From an uncultured Acetatifactor sp. (GTDB lineage: Bacteria; Bacillota; Clostridia; Lachnospirales; Lachnospiraceae): a DNA stretch of 64,000 nucleotides. How positions within the stretch are numbered: the stretch's first letter is position 1; each line of letters opens with the position of its first letter. The translations under genes were made by a program, and so were the position numbers. Below the pieces are notes generated by a model. It was not told where the DNA came from. It made no database searches and saw nothing but the letters and a program-made list of their open reading frames with translations. Location: positions 1-64,000 of the forward strand of contig CAJTMX010000021.1 of the NCBI GenBank assembly GCA_910577235.1, given 5' to 3'. Of this stretch, positions 43,608-52,741 are shown one piece after another.

Positions 43608-44978
43608 CTACCGGACTTTCTTGGTACTCCGGCGTATCTTACTGAAGAATATGTAATATATTCCGAAAAGGACCGTAGTGATCACCCATGTCAGCGGATA
43701 GCTGAAAATGATGGAGCGGACACCGGGAATGCGGGGCACGGCTGCCATGATCCAGACCACGCGGATCAAACATACGCCTGTCAGACATATCAGTGTAGGT
43801 ATCCAGCAATCTCCCACCCCCCGCAGAGCGCCGGAGAGAATCTCAATGCAGATATAAGTTATATAGGTGGGCACCAAAAACCGTGTCATCTCCACCCCAA
43901 TGCGCAATACCTCCGTGTCATCGGAAAAAAATGTATAAATCCCGCCGCAGGCCACATACAGAAAAGCGGACACTACCACTGTGGATACCACTGTCATACC
44001 CAGGCAGCTGCGAATCCCCTTTCTGACCCGGTCTATTTTTCCGGCGCCGTAGTTCTGCCCAACAAAAGTGGTAATGGCAATGCCGAAAGCACTGACGATC
44101 ATCCAGAACACTACGTCCAGCTTGCCGTAAACGGTCCAGGCCGCCACCGTGTCTGTGCCCTCCCCATTGATGGCAGTCTGAATGATGATATTGGACAGGC
44201 TGTACATAACGGACTGCAGCCCGGCAGGAAAGCCTATACGGATGATCCGTTTAAACATCCGCCAGTCAAAGCCGATTTTTTTCAGCTCCAGATGATGCAT
44301 GTCCTTTGTTCGCATTAATACCCATATCACCAGCACGGCGCTAAGCAGCTGGGACAATATTGTAGCCAGCGCCGCTCCCGCCACTCCCATACGCAATATT
44401 ACCACCAGCACGATATCCAGCACAATATTTGTAAGGCAGCTGGCGATCAGGAAATACAGCGGACGGCGGGAATCCCCCACTGCCCTGAGAATACCCGAAC
44501 CCACATTGTAGACCAGATTGCCCACCATGCCCAAAAAGTAAATCCGTATGTACATTGTAGCCGGTTCCAGCACATCGCCGGGTGTATCCATAGCCTGCAA
44601 GATCCAGGGAGCAGCCAGCAGGCCGCAGATCATCATGACCATGCCGCCCACAAGGCTGAACGCTATGGCAGTATGTACCGCATAGCCCACCATCTCTTCC
44701 CTTTTCGCGCCGTAATATTGAGAGATGATCACCGTGGCGCCGCTGGCCAATCCCACAAAAAAGCCCACCAGCAGATTGATAACCGTGCCTGTGCCGCCCC
44801 CCACTGCGGACAGCGCCTCCTTGCCTACAAATCGCCCCACGATCAGAGCGTCCGCCGCATTGTACAGCTGCTGAAAAAATGTTCCGAATAAAATCGGAAA
44901 GAAAAAGAGCAAAATCTGTTTCCAGATTACCCCCTCCGTTATCGCATTTTTTTCTGCCACTGCCGCCTGTGTATCCAT
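43608..44978 (-). CDS. MATE family multidrug/Na+ efflux transporter
   Basis: 456 residues, twelve membrane helices in two six-helix halves. QQLYNAADALIVGRFVGKEALSAVGG and GFPAGLQSVMYSLSNIIIQ are the matching MATE signatures of the two halves. It is of the DinF/NorM-like Firmicutes branch. The substrate is unknown. GGCGGTAGAG precedes the ATG weakly. Confidence 0.93.
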   Translation of the reverse strand: MDTQAAVAEKNAITEGVIWKQILLFFFPILFGTFFQQLYNAADALIVGRFVGKEALSAVGGGTGTVINLLVGFFVGLASGATVIISQYYGAKREEMVGYAVHTAIAFSLVGGMVMMICGLLAAPWILQAMDTPGDVLEPATMYIRIYFLGMVGNLVYNVGSGILRAVGDSRRPLYFLIASCLTNIVLDIVLVVILRMGVAGAALATILSQLLSAVLVIWVLMRTKDMHHLELKKIGFDWRMFKRIIRIGFPAGLQSVMYSLSNIIIQTAINGEGTDTVAAWTVYGKLDVVFWMIVSAFGIAITTFVGQNYGAGKIDRVRKGIRSCLGMTVVSTVVVSAFLYVACGGIYTFFSDDTEVLRIGVEMTRFLVPTYITYICIEILSGALRGVGDCWIPTLICLTGVCLIRVVWIMAAVPRIPGVRSIIFSYPLTWVITTVLFGIYYIFFSKIRRSTKKVR

Positions 44979-45073
44979 AATACTCTACCGCCTCCAAAAA
45001 ATCACAATATTCTTTCATCCAAGCCGGAAAAACCCGCATTGCTTTCTGATTCCCTGCCACTCAATGCACGAAA

Positions 45074-46030
45074 CTATCCGGATTGATATACCATATATAC
45101 AAACCGCTCCCGCCGTCCGTTCTGTTCCATCTCCACCGGCGGGAACCGAAATTCCCCTGCTCTATGCCCTCCGACAGGGGGCATCTGCTCTCTGAATCCT
45201 AATGTGCGGCACAAGTGCAGTGAAACACTGTTGTCCTCATGCACCAGCGCCTGTATCCTCTCAAATCCAAGCTGTTTTTGGGCATACTCCAAAACTCCCG
45301 CGCATACTTCCCCGGCCAGTCCCCGGCCCTGCCACTTACAGCCGATGACAAAACCCAGTTCGGGAAGTTCATAGCCTTCCCGGGCACTTAGTCCCGCCCG
45401 TCCCACCACGGCCCCACTGCGGCGGTCCAGCACCGTCCATACACCGTATTCATAAAATGAATACACCAGCCTGCGATAGTCTCTGACATAACGGCGCTCG
45501 GCCTCCGGGGTGGGATAGAGCCGCTCCGTGTACCGGGTAAGTTCCGGGGCCTGGTACATCTCCCAGAAACTGTCCACATCCTCCTCCACCGTCTCCCGGA
45601 GCCAGCAGCGCTCTGTGACAAGAATTTCCCATGGCAGATTATGACATCGCCTGTATACCCGTTCCAGATACTCGGTTTCCGTTTCCTCCGGCTCCTGCAG
45701 CGCATAGCGGGCATTGCCAAAATCTTCGTTCGCGTTATCAGGGTGAAGATATATCAGCACCGGCGGTTCCCTGCCGCTTTCCTCCGCCAAAGAGGAATAC
45801 ACTCCTGCATCGTCTGTGAGATACAATATCCCTTCCTCCTCTTCCGGCGAAAGAAGTCCCTGATTTTTTCTGTATTCCCACAGCTCTTCGGATAACATCA
45901 CCTGACAATCGATACCTTCGTCCTTCAACTGCCTGCACAGCGACATCAGCGGAGCCAGTCTCTCCGCCCACTTCAGCGCTATCAGACATTTTTTCAGATA
46001 AAATACTCCCTGCTCGATCACCTGCTCCAT
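45074..46030 (-). CDS. GNAT acetyltransferase with an N-terminal HAD-like segment
   Basis: 318 residues from the second of two adjacent ATGs, with AGAGGAA just upstream. Residues ~1-125 (LIALKWAERLAPLMSLCRQL, ILYLTDDAGVYSSLAEE) resemble a HAD-like regulatory or phosphatase half without full motifs. The C-terminal ~180 are a RimJ/RimL-type GNAT: VLVTERCWLRET-like opening, GFVIGCKWQGRGLAGEVC (acetyl-CoA loop) and HEDNSVSLHLCRTLGF. The acetyl acceptor is unknown. Confidence 0.82.
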   Translation of the reverse strand: MEQVIEQGVFYLKKCLIALKWAERLAPLMSLCRQLKDEGIDCQVMLSEELWEYRKNQGLLSPEEEEGILYLTDDAGVYSSLAEESGREPPVLIYLHPDNANEDFGNARYALQEPEETETEYLERVYRRCHNLPWEILVTERCWLRETVEEDVDSFWEMYQAPELTRYTERLYPTPEAERRYVRDYRRLVYSFYEYGVWTVLDRRSGAVVGRAGLSAREGYELPELGFVIGCKWQGRGLAGEVCAGVLEYAQKQLGFERIQALVHEDNSVSLHLCRTLGFREQMPPVGGHRAGEFRFPPVEMEQNGRRERFVYMVYQSG

Positions 46031-46224
46031 CATTTCCTCTTTCCGGCACAGCGCGGATTGCCCCGCACTGTCATATAGCCCCTCCCAAAGCATATTGTTG
46101 CAAAAAAGCTTTACGTGCGGGAATTTTTAGGCTATCATTATAGACAGGGCAGTTGACATCAATATCTTTATCTCTGCCCTCTCTGAACATTATAACAAAA
46201 ATTTACTCAGAAAGGTAGAAAATT

Positions 46225-46749
46225 ATGGCACAGAATCCTATTGTAACGATTACCATGGAAGACGGCGGCGTAATCAAGGCCGAATTGTTCCCCGAGAACG
46301 CTCCCAACACAGTGAATAACTTTATCAGTCTGATCCAGAAGAAATTCTATGACGGGCTGATCTTTCACAGAGTCATCAAGGGCTTTATGATTCAGGGCGG
46401 TTGCCCTGAGGGCAGCGGCATGGGTGATCCCGGCTACAGCATTAAGGGAGAATTTTCCCAGAACGGATTTTCCAACGACTTAAAACATACGCCTGGCGTA
46501 CTGTCCATGGCCAGAAGCATGATGCCCGACTCCGCGGGATCACAGTTTTTTATCATGCATAAAAACGCACCTCACTTAGACGGCGCATATGCGGCTTTCG
46601 GAAAAGTGACCGAGGGCATGGACGTGGTAAACCGCATTGCGGAAACCTCCACCGACAGCGCTTCTGACAGGCCCTATGAAAATCAAGTGATGAAGAGCGT
46701 GACCGTGGATACTTTCGGCGTGACGTACCCGGAACCCGAAAAGCTGTAA
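46225..46749 (+). CDS. Cyclophilin-type peptidyl-prolyl cis-trans isomerase
   Basis: A 174-residue single-domain cyclophilin without signal peptide, hence cytoplasmic. The catalytic region FHRVIKGFMIQGGCPEGSG contains the active-site Arg and Phe; SAGSQFFIMHKNAPHLDGAYAAFGKV is complete. It catalyses Xaa-Pro isomerisation in protein folding. AAAGGTAG precedes the ATG. It converges on the solute-binding protein gene across ~200 bases that hold a terminator but no gene. Confidence 0.95.
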   Translation: MAQNPIVTITMEDGGVIKAELFPENAPNTVNNFISLIQKKFYDGLIFHRVIKGFMIQGGCPEGSGMGDPGYSIKGEFSQNGFSNDLKHTPGVLSMARSMMPDSAGSQFFIMHKNAPHLDGAYAAFGKVTEGMDVVNRIAETSTDSASDRPYENQVMKSVTVDTFGVTYPEPEKL

Positions 46750-46907
46750 ATGTATGCGGTTGTTCATATTTTGTTTACAAAACCTTCAATTTTTTTTCAA
46801 ATCCTCATAATGATTTGGACATTTCTATCCCATATACTAGTATCAAACAAAGGAAGAACACCGCTAAATACAGTTATCTGTTCATTAATAAAACTTTTTC
46901 ATAATAA

Positions 46908-46933
46908 TGCCAAGGGAAGCGATTCCCTTGGCA
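46908..46933. terminator. Perfect 11-bp hairpin after the solute-binding protein
   Basis: TGCCAAGGGAA / TTCCCTTGGCA with a 4-nt loop lies ~25 bases past the minus-strand stop at 46956. T-rich sequence (ATTATTATGAAAAAG) follows on that strand. It may also serve the converging cyclophilin gene. Confidence 0.65.
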
Positions 46934-46955
46934 TCCTCCCTTTTATGGGGATTTC

Positions 46956-49298
46956 CTATCGGTTTTCATTTATATATACCTGCACGCGTCTGTTGATGAC
47001 CTCGGCCGCCTCCCTGGCGGTTTTATCCCCCTCCATATAAGCCTGCGCCTCCTCCCAGATAATATTCAGCAGTTGAAAATCCGCATCTGAAGCAGGAACA
47101 CAGCTCTCCAAAAATCGCTTACAATCATGCAGCACCGTAGTTCCGTCATCCCTTATCTGCAGAGGATTTCCATGCCAGAGAGCGTCCACATCCTCCCCGT
47201 AGATCTCCTTTTCCTGAGGCGTCAGATACTGTATGTCTTCCAGGCACAGTTTTCGCACCGAAAGCCTCTGGTTAAATTGTGCCTGGACATTCTGTATTTT
47301 TTCGCTCAGAAGGCATTCCAGATAGATGCCCGCCTTCTCCGGATCTGCATTGCGGTTTACCACTACTACGCCGTCGCACTGCAGATAATTGCCGTTTCCG
47401 CTTTCCGTTGGATATCCTACATGGTGTACGTCCTCTCCGTACATGTCATAGGTTTCGATCATACTGGACACAGAGCGCCAGGAGCCGTCCGTGGTCGCCA
47501 GAGCGCCGCCGACTCCCAGCCCCAATTCGCCGTCGCCGTCTTTTCTACCGTACAGTTTGGCACATTCCAAAATTTTAAGAAACCGTTCATCCTCAAAATG
47601 GCATTCGCCGGTTTCCCCATCAACCAGAAAGGAATCCTCCAGACTGTATTCTATCATAATATTTATGCATGCCTGGGGATAATAGCCAGAAAATGCCTGC
47701 ACAAACATGCCGGTGAAATCCCCTGTATCCATCAGTTCCAGTACGTCGTCCACCGTCCAGGTGTCTCCGGGCCATACATCGTCTTTGACCATCAGACTAT
47801 GAACTTCTATTTCCGGTGGAATGCCCACCAGCGTATCGGAGACAGTGCCTGTTTCCAGCACCCCGGGTATCACCTGGTCCAAAAGTTCCTGAGGCAGCAG
47901 CGCCCGTAGATCCATCAGCGCATTGTTTTGCTGTAGCAGTTTCATATCCTCCAGAGATACGTACAGGATATCCGGGCCGCCTCCCGTCATGATCTGTGTT
48001 ATGATCTGTGTGCGGTATTCTTCCGCGTCTCTGTTTCCCCGATTTTCATAGTCAAAATGGCATCCCGGGTTTTTCCTCTCCACCCTGGCCGCCGCAGTCC
48101 GTACCCTGCCTGCTGTCTCCTCGGCCAGACTGACAATCCGCACCGCCTCCGCCGTCTCCTGCCTCTCCCTGGTCAGTATCAGTGCCCAATCTTCTTCCTC
48201 CTCCTCAATATTCCCCCACATGCGAAGTACAGGCACGCCGTCTTTACGAAAAGTCATGGCGGTGTCCATCACATTGTCCACACCGTTTTCCCGTAGCCCA
48301 AACACGGTTTTTCTCTCCCCGGAAACAACATTCCACCTCACGATGCTGTCGGGAAGTCCATAGTATAAGTCGTTTCCCTGCATCCCGTAGAGCCTGAATA
48401 TTTCTCCTGCTTTCAGTTCCGCCAGGGTCACGGCCCTTTTTTCCTCCAGATCAAACCACAGGATACGGCTGCTTTCCCGGCTGCTTACAGGGAAAAGCAG
48501 CTCGCCCTCCTCCGTCCGGATCGGATCGCCAAACTGCTCCTTCTCCCCCAGAGTCTCTTCCAGCAGCAGCTCGCCCTCCCGGTTCAGAACACACAGAGAC
48601 TGGTAGGGCCGCTCTCCCGACTGTCTCCGGGCATACAGATTACCGGCTCCGTCACAGATACAGTCTCCCACCACAATACTGCTGCCACCCTCCGTCAGCA
48701 GTTCTCTCTCCCGATAGACCGGTAATACATCCACAATCTTTGGGGGGGCTCCGTCAAGCCGCGTATAGATCATTTCATTTTTGTCAAAATAAATACCGTC
48801 GCTCTTTTCCTCATCAAAGTGAAAAGATACTCTCTGCAATACCAGCGTACCGTCCGCCATTACGCAGCCGTTCCACAGATAGGAACCCTCCGTATCTGCC
48901 AGACCCAGCCTCTCCGGCGTCAGTTCCGTCAGACTGCTCTCACCGGTTTCCAGATCGCAGCACTCCAAATACCACAAAGAAATATCGCCGGAATCGCTCA
49001 GGAAACTACGAAGCCTGTATGCGCTCATATCGTATATACCCAATTCCTTGGGCCACCCGTATTCTTTGTTGTCCGTGGGAATCTCTCTGTGGGTCACAGG
49101 TATATATTCCTCCACCCACAGCCCTTGCTCCTCCTCCGTCTGCCCGTTCACTGCAAATCCGACGGTTTCCCAACAGGGGGCTTTCACGGCGGTGTTTTCC
49201 TGCCCCGTGCCGCCGCAGGTGGTCAGCCCCAACAGTCCGGCCGTGATAAGGAGACCGGCAGCGCGTATCCATTTTGCGTATACGTTCCATGAAGACAT
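46956..49298 (-). CDS. Large extracellular solute-binding lipoprotein
   Basis: 780 residues, roughly twice the size of a usual binding protein. A signal peptide with a lipobox-like LGLTTC precedes Cys. The N-terminal ~370 residues look like a beta-propeller-type domain (repeated GxLYxR and WDLEEK-like strands). The C-terminal ~410 are a family 1 extracellular solute-binding fold (DILYVSLEDMKLLQQNNALMDL). The end EEAQAYMEGDKTAREAAE..INRRVQVYINE recurs in two other loci here. The start at 49298 has GGAGGG 6 bases upstream. No ABC permeases are adjacent, so it may be a sensor or use a remote transporter. Confidence 0.8.
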   Translation of the reverse strand: MSSWNVYAKWIRAAGLLITAGLLGLTTCGGTGQENTAVKAPCWETVGFAVNGQTEEEQGLWVEEYIPVTHREIPTDNKEYGWPKELGIYDMSAYRLRSFLSDSGDISLWYLECCDLETGESSLTELTPERLGLADTEGSYLWNGCVMADGTLVLQRVSFHFDEEKSDGIYFDKNEMIYTRLDGAPPKIVDVLPVYRERELLTEGGSSIVVGDCICDGAGNLYARRQSGERPYQSLCVLNREGELLLEETLGEKEQFGDPIRTEEGELLFPVSSRESSRILWFDLEEKRAVTLAELKAGEIFRLYGMQGNDLYYGLPDSIVRWNVVSGERKTVFGLRENGVDNVMDTAMTFRKDGVPVLRMWGNIEEEEEDWALILTRERQETAEAVRIVSLAEETAGRVRTAAARVERKNPGCHFDYENRGNRDAEEYRTQIITQIMTGGGPDILYVSLEDMKLLQQNNALMDLRALLPQELLDQVIPGVLETGTVSDTLVGIPPEIEVHSLMVKDDVWPGDTWTVDDVLELMDTGDFTGMFVQAFSGYYPQACINIMIEYSLEDSFLVDGETGECHFEDERFLKILECAKLYGRKDGDGELGLGVGGALATTDGSWRSVSSMIETYDMYGEDVHHVGYPTESGNGNYLQCDGVVVVNRNADPEKAGIYLECLLSEKIQNVQAQFNQRLSVRKLCLEDIQYLTPQEKEIYGEDVDALWHGNPLQIRDDGTTVLHDCKRFLESCVPASDADFQLLNIIWEEAQAYMEGDKTAREAAEVINRRVQVYINENR

Positions 49299-49421
49299 TC
49301 TCAACCCTCCTGCGTTATATGATATTCCGCCTACCATATGGGCTTATTGTGAACGCCTGTCCCGAAAAGGCCTTCTGCAATGTCCGTCAAATAGCCGCGG
49401 CGGTTCTGCCCAAATACCGGC

Positions 49422-49459
49422 AAAAAAATTCAGGTGAGACGTATACCCGCTCACCTGAA
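49422..49459 (-). terminator. Intrinsic terminator of fba
   Basis: A 10-bp stem (TTCAGGTGAG / CTCACCTGAA, 49429-49459) is followed on the minus strand by seven T. It shares the core GGTGAG..CTCACC with the glgB terminator. Confidence 0.85.
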
Positions 49460-49495
49460 TCCAATATAGCATTTTAAAAACCGCGCTACAACCGC

Positions 49496-49534
49496 CTTAA
49501 AGAAACCTTAAAGACCGTTAAAAAAATCTTAAAC
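49496..49534. promoter_or_regulatory. Four helically phased CTTAAAG direct repeats
   Basis: CTTAAAG (49496), CTTAAAG (49507), GTTAAAA (49517) and CTTAAAC (49528) have starts 11, 10 and 11 bases apart. Repeats at one-turn spacing are how OmpR/PhoB-type regulators bind. They lie between the fba stop and its terminator, so the target gene is unclear; the solute-binding protein gene 200 bases downstream is one option. It may be chance in AT-rich sequence. Confidence 0.35.
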
Positions 49535-49550
49535 TTATCAAGCCTCTGTC

Positions 49551-50414
49551 TTATGCCTGTCCTACAGACCCGAACAGCTCCATCTTCTCTTTCACGGTAG
49601 CTTTGATGGCTTCCGCTCCGGGAGCCAGCAGCTTACGGGGATCAAAGCCCTTGCCCTGCAGATCTTTTCCCTCTTCCACATACTTTCTGGTAGCTGCGGC
49701 AAACGCCAGCTGGCACTCGGTATTTACGTTGATCTTGGCAACGCCCAGAGAGATGGCTTTCTTGATCATATCGGCGGGAATGCCTGTGCCGCCATGCAGT
49801 ACCAGAGGCATCTCTCCGGTCTTCTGCTGAACCGCGTCCAACGTCTCAAAGCTCAGACCCTTCCAGTTCTCGGGATATTTGCCATGGATATTGCCGATAC
49901 CTGCCGCCAGGAAATCGATACCCAGATCGGCGATGGCTTTGCACTCGTCGGGATCTGCACACTCGCCCATACCCACAACGCCGTCTTCCTCGCCGCCGAT
50001 GGAACCTACCTCCGCCTCAATGGACAGACCCTTGTCATGAGCCGCTTTCACCAGCTCCGTGGTCTTGGCCACGTTCTCATCGATGGCATAGTGGGAACCG
50101 TCAAACATGATGGAGGAGAAACCTGCCTCAATACACTTGTAGCAGCCTTCAAAAGAGCCATGATCCAGATGTAACGCTACGGGAACCGTGATATTTAAAT
50201 CCTGTAACAAGCCGTTTACCATACCCACCACGGCATGGTATCCGCCCATGTACTTGCCTGCGCCCTCGGACACGCCCAGAATAACAGGGCTGTTTAACTC
50301 CTGCGCCGTGAGCAGAATGGACTTTGTCCACTCCAGGTTATTGATGTTAAACTGGCCTACGGCATAATGGCCGGCCTTTGCCTTTTTCAGCATCTCAGTT
50401 GCGGAAACTAACAT
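49551..50414 (-). CDS. fba: Class II fructose-1,6-bisphosphate aldolase
   Basis: A 287-residue zinc-dependent aldolase cleaving fructose-1,6-bisphosphate to DHAP and glyceraldehyde-3-phosphate. The zinc ligands lie in LHLDHGS (His) and HGG (LVLHGGTGIPADM), and the phosphate-binding INVNTECQLAF is present. Catalytic Asp is in the LDHG motif. The start at 50414 has GGAGG 8 bases upstream; the extra in-frame ATG at 50429 precedes that site and is not favoured. It stands as a single gene with its own terminator. Confidence 0.96.
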   Translation of the reverse strand: MLVSATEMLKKAKAGHYAVGQFNINNLEWTKSILLTAQELNSPVILGVSEGAGKYMGGYHAVVGMVNGLLQDLNITVPVALHLDHGSFEGCYKCIEAGFSSIMFDGSHYAIDENVAKTTELVKAAHDKGLSIEAEVGSIGGEEDGVVGMGECADPDECKAIADLGIDFLAAGIGNIHGKYPENWKGLSFETLDAVQQKTGEMPLVLHGGTGIPADMIKKAISLGVAKINVNTECQLAFAAATRKYVEEGKDLQGKGFDPRKLLAPGAEAIKATVKEKMELFGSVGQA

Positions 50415-50557
50415 AATATCTACCTCCATATATAGTTTATTTCGTATGACAGCCGCCCCGACAGGGCAATGCAGCCAACGACCCTCTAATGGAAGTATAA
50501 ACTATTTTCCCTCAAAATGGAATATATTTGTTAAATATTCATCGAAAATATTTGCCG

Positions 50558-51451
50558 TCAGGTCCTTTTCACCCTCATAGTGATGGCTTTATGACGATTA
50601 CGAATATCAACCTTCTCATGGCTGCCGCCATATTCCCCGTCCAGCGTCCAAGCCACAGGGGTTTTGCTCTCCACGGTTAAGCGGCCCGTGCGGAAATAGA
50701 GCATACAGTCCGCATTGATATCCCTGTTCAGCAAAGAGGCTATCAGAGCATTGAGTTCTATAGGGTTTCCCGGTCTGCGGATAAGCGTCACTTCAAAGAC
50801 ACCGTCGTCCAGCACAACATTCTTGCCTGTGATCTGTTTAAATCCCCCCACGGATATGGAATTGGTTATCATCCCAAAAATAAACTCGTCTTCCACCACC
50901 CTGCCATCATAACTCACTTTAAGAGGATAACTCCGGATCGAGGACAGACGTTTGACTCCCTCCAGTAGATAGGCCATATGTCCCAAAACGTTTTTCACAT
51001 TCTGGTCAGTCTCATAGGACACCTCGGTAAACAGGCCGAAAGCCGCGATATATACAAACACGTCCTCATTAAAAGCGCCCACATCACAGGGAAAATCCCT
51101 CCCGGTCACAGCGATCTCCGCCGCGCGCAGCATATTTTTGGGTAGATGCAGGCTGATTCCGAAGTCATTGGTGCTGCCTGCCGGAATATAGGCTATAGGG
51201 GTATTCTTCCCACTGGCAAGCATGCCGGTAACCACTTCGTCCAGAGTGCCGTCCCCACCGCTGCACACCACCAGCTCCGTCTCGGGAGAGCGGCTTTTCA
51301 CATAGTTGCTTGCATCCCCTCTCCTGGTGGTAGGGCGCACCGTGGTCTCATAGCCGCCCAGCTCCAATCTCTCCAGTATATCGGACAATTTATTGCGGAT
51401 CAAGGCCTTGCCGGCCTTGGGATTATATATAAACAGAGCCCTTTTTTTCAT
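50558..51451 (-). CDS. Diacylglycerol kinase family lipid kinase (DgkB/YegS-like)
   Basis: 297 residues. The N-terminal catalytic domain opens with FIYNPKAGK and carries the nucleotide motif SGGDGTLDEVV and PAGSTNDFG. The C-terminal beta-sandwich includes DDGVFEVTLI. Family members phosphorylate diacylglycerol or undecaprenol-like lipids, recycling lipids from envelope synthesis. The start at 51451 has GGAG four bases upstream. It follows the crh-like gene after ~125 bases. Confidence 0.92.
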   Translation of the reverse strand: MKKRALFIYNPKAGKALIRNKLSDILERLELGGYETTVRPTTRRGDASNYVKSRSPETELVVCSGGDGTLDEVVTGMLASGKNTPIAYIPAGSTNDFGISLHLPKNMLRAAEIAVTGRDFPCDVGAFNEDVFVYIAAFGLFTEVSYETDQNVKNVLGHMAYLLEGVKRLSSIRSYPLKVSYDGRVVEDEFIFGMITNSISVGGFKQITGKNVVLDDGVFEVTLIRRPGNPIELNALIASLLNRDINADCMLYFRTGRLTVESKTPVAWTLDGEYGGSHEKVDIRNRHKAITMRVKRT

Positions 51452-51577
51452 GATACTCCTCCAGCCGCCCGTTGGGGCGGACATTTAGCAGAAAACGCCT
51501 GACCGGCGCTTGGCAGTTGCCCTGCCGATTGTACCAATCAGACGTGTTTCCAGTACCGGGATAACCTGAATGCGAAT

Positions 51578-51835
51578 TTACTCCGCATTGTACAGGTATT
51601 TTTCAATGGCGTCCACAGCCTCATCCTCATCCGTGCCATCCGCCGTGACGATCACCTGATCGCCGCTCACCAGGCCCAGGCTCATCATTCCCATGATGCT
51701 CTTGGCATTGACTTTTTTACCCGTAGATTCCAGATAGATCCTGCTCTCAAATTTGCTTGCCACCTGCACAAGCATTGCCACAGGCCGGGCCTCCAACCCA
51801 TTGCGCAACTTGATTTCCACCGTTGATCTTTTCAT
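51578..51835 (-). CDS. HPr-like phosphocarrier paralogue with Glu15 (Crh-like)
   Basis: 85 residues with a full HPr fold. The PTS site, normally His15 in GLHARP, is Glu15 here (GLEARP). Ser46 (AKSIMG), the site phosphorylated by HprK, is kept. Such a protein cannot carry phosphate from enzyme I to PTS enzymes but can act as a CcpA corepressor when Ser46 is phosphorylated, as Bacillus Crh (which has Gln15) does. It is last in the hprK-rapZ-whiA cluster, the same context as crh in Bacillus, 28 bases after whiA. A separate true HPr must exist elsewhere if PTS works. Confidence 0.88.
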   Translation of the reverse strand: MKRSTVEIKLRNGLEARPVAMLVQVASKFESRIYLESTGKKVNAKSIMGMMSLGLVSGDQVIVTADGTDEDEAVDAIEKYLYNAE

Positions 51836-51862
51836 ATTCTCCTCCTTGAAGCCTATGCTACT

Positions 51863-52741
51863 TTATCCTCTCACCTTTTCCGCCAACTCGCTGAGTTTGC
51901 GAAGTCTGTGATTTACTCCCGACTTTCCCACCGGCGGTTCCAGCCTCTCCCCCAATTCTTTAAGAGGCGCATCCGGATATTCCAGCCGCGCCTGAGCCAT
52001 GTCCCGCAGCGCGGGCGGAAGTTTTTGAAACCCATAATGGTCCCGCAGATACACAATGTCCTCAATCTGCCTGTTGGCAGCATTTACCGTCTTGGTGATA
52101 TTGGCCGTCTCGCAGTTAACCCTTCTGTTGATGGAGTTGCGCATCTCTTTCAGTATACGCAGATTCTCCAGATTCATCAGCGCCACATGAGCCCCCATCA
52201 CATTCAGCAGGTCTACAATACCTGCCCCCTCCTTGATATAAACCACATAATATTTCTTGCGGAGTACAGTCTTTGCCTCTATGTCAAATCCCCGCAGCAC
52301 CTCTCTGAGCTGCCTTGCCTTGATCTCTTTTGTGCACACAAACTCCAGATGATATCCCTTCTGCGGATCGCTTATAGAACCTATACACAAAAAAGCTCCC
52401 CGCAAAAATGCTCTGCGGCAACAGGACTTTTCCAGAAATCTTGCGTCCACGGTTCCCTGCAAATCCCCAAAATCCCGGTAAAGATCCTGCATTTCCTTCT
52501 CCGAGATCCCCACATTCTTATTTATATTATATGTTTTTTCCAATAATGTAAAGCATTTTCTTAAGACAACTTCATTTTCTAACTGAAAGCCAACGGTATA
52601 CAGACCCTGTCTGTCCCTTCCGTATTGGCCGGCAAAACTCATCATCGCGGCCAATTCAGCCATCCGGCAGTGCCTTGCCGCGCCCATATGTCCGGCCAGC
52701 TCTCCTTTTACCTCCTTGGAAAAAGACATGCCCTTATTCAT
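51863..52741 (-). CDS. whiA: WhiA DNA-binding protein
   Basis: 292 residues. An N-terminal LAGLIDADG-homing-endonuclease-like domain (LRREAFLRGAFLCIGS-type core, RAFLRGAFLCIGSISDPQKG) lacks nuclease residues. The C-terminal helix-turn-helix spans LPPALRDMAQARLEYPD to SGVNHRLRKL. In Firmicutes it influences cell division and chromosome segregation. It overlaps rapZ by 8 bases (ATGAATAA) and is followed by the Crh-like gene. Confidence 0.95.
   Translation of the reverse strand: MNKGMSFSKEVKGELAGHMGAARHCRMAELAAMMSFAGQYGRDRQGLYTVGFQLENEVVLRKCFTLLEKTYNINKNVGISEKEMQDLYRDFGDLQGTVDARFLEKSCCRRAFLRGAFLCIGSISDPQKGYHLEFVCTKEIKARQLREVLRGFDIEAKTVLRKKYYVVYIKEGAGIVDLLNVMGAHVALMNLENLRILKEMRNSINRRVNCETANITKTVNAANRQIEDIVYLRDHYGFQKLPPALRDMAQARLEYPDAPLKELGERLEPPVGKSGVNHRLRKLSELAEKVRG

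Noticed and set aside
51486..51540. GGCAGTTGCC in the gap after the Crh-like gene as another mobile element end
   Set aside because: Only ten bases resemble the family and there is no second end or direct repeat.
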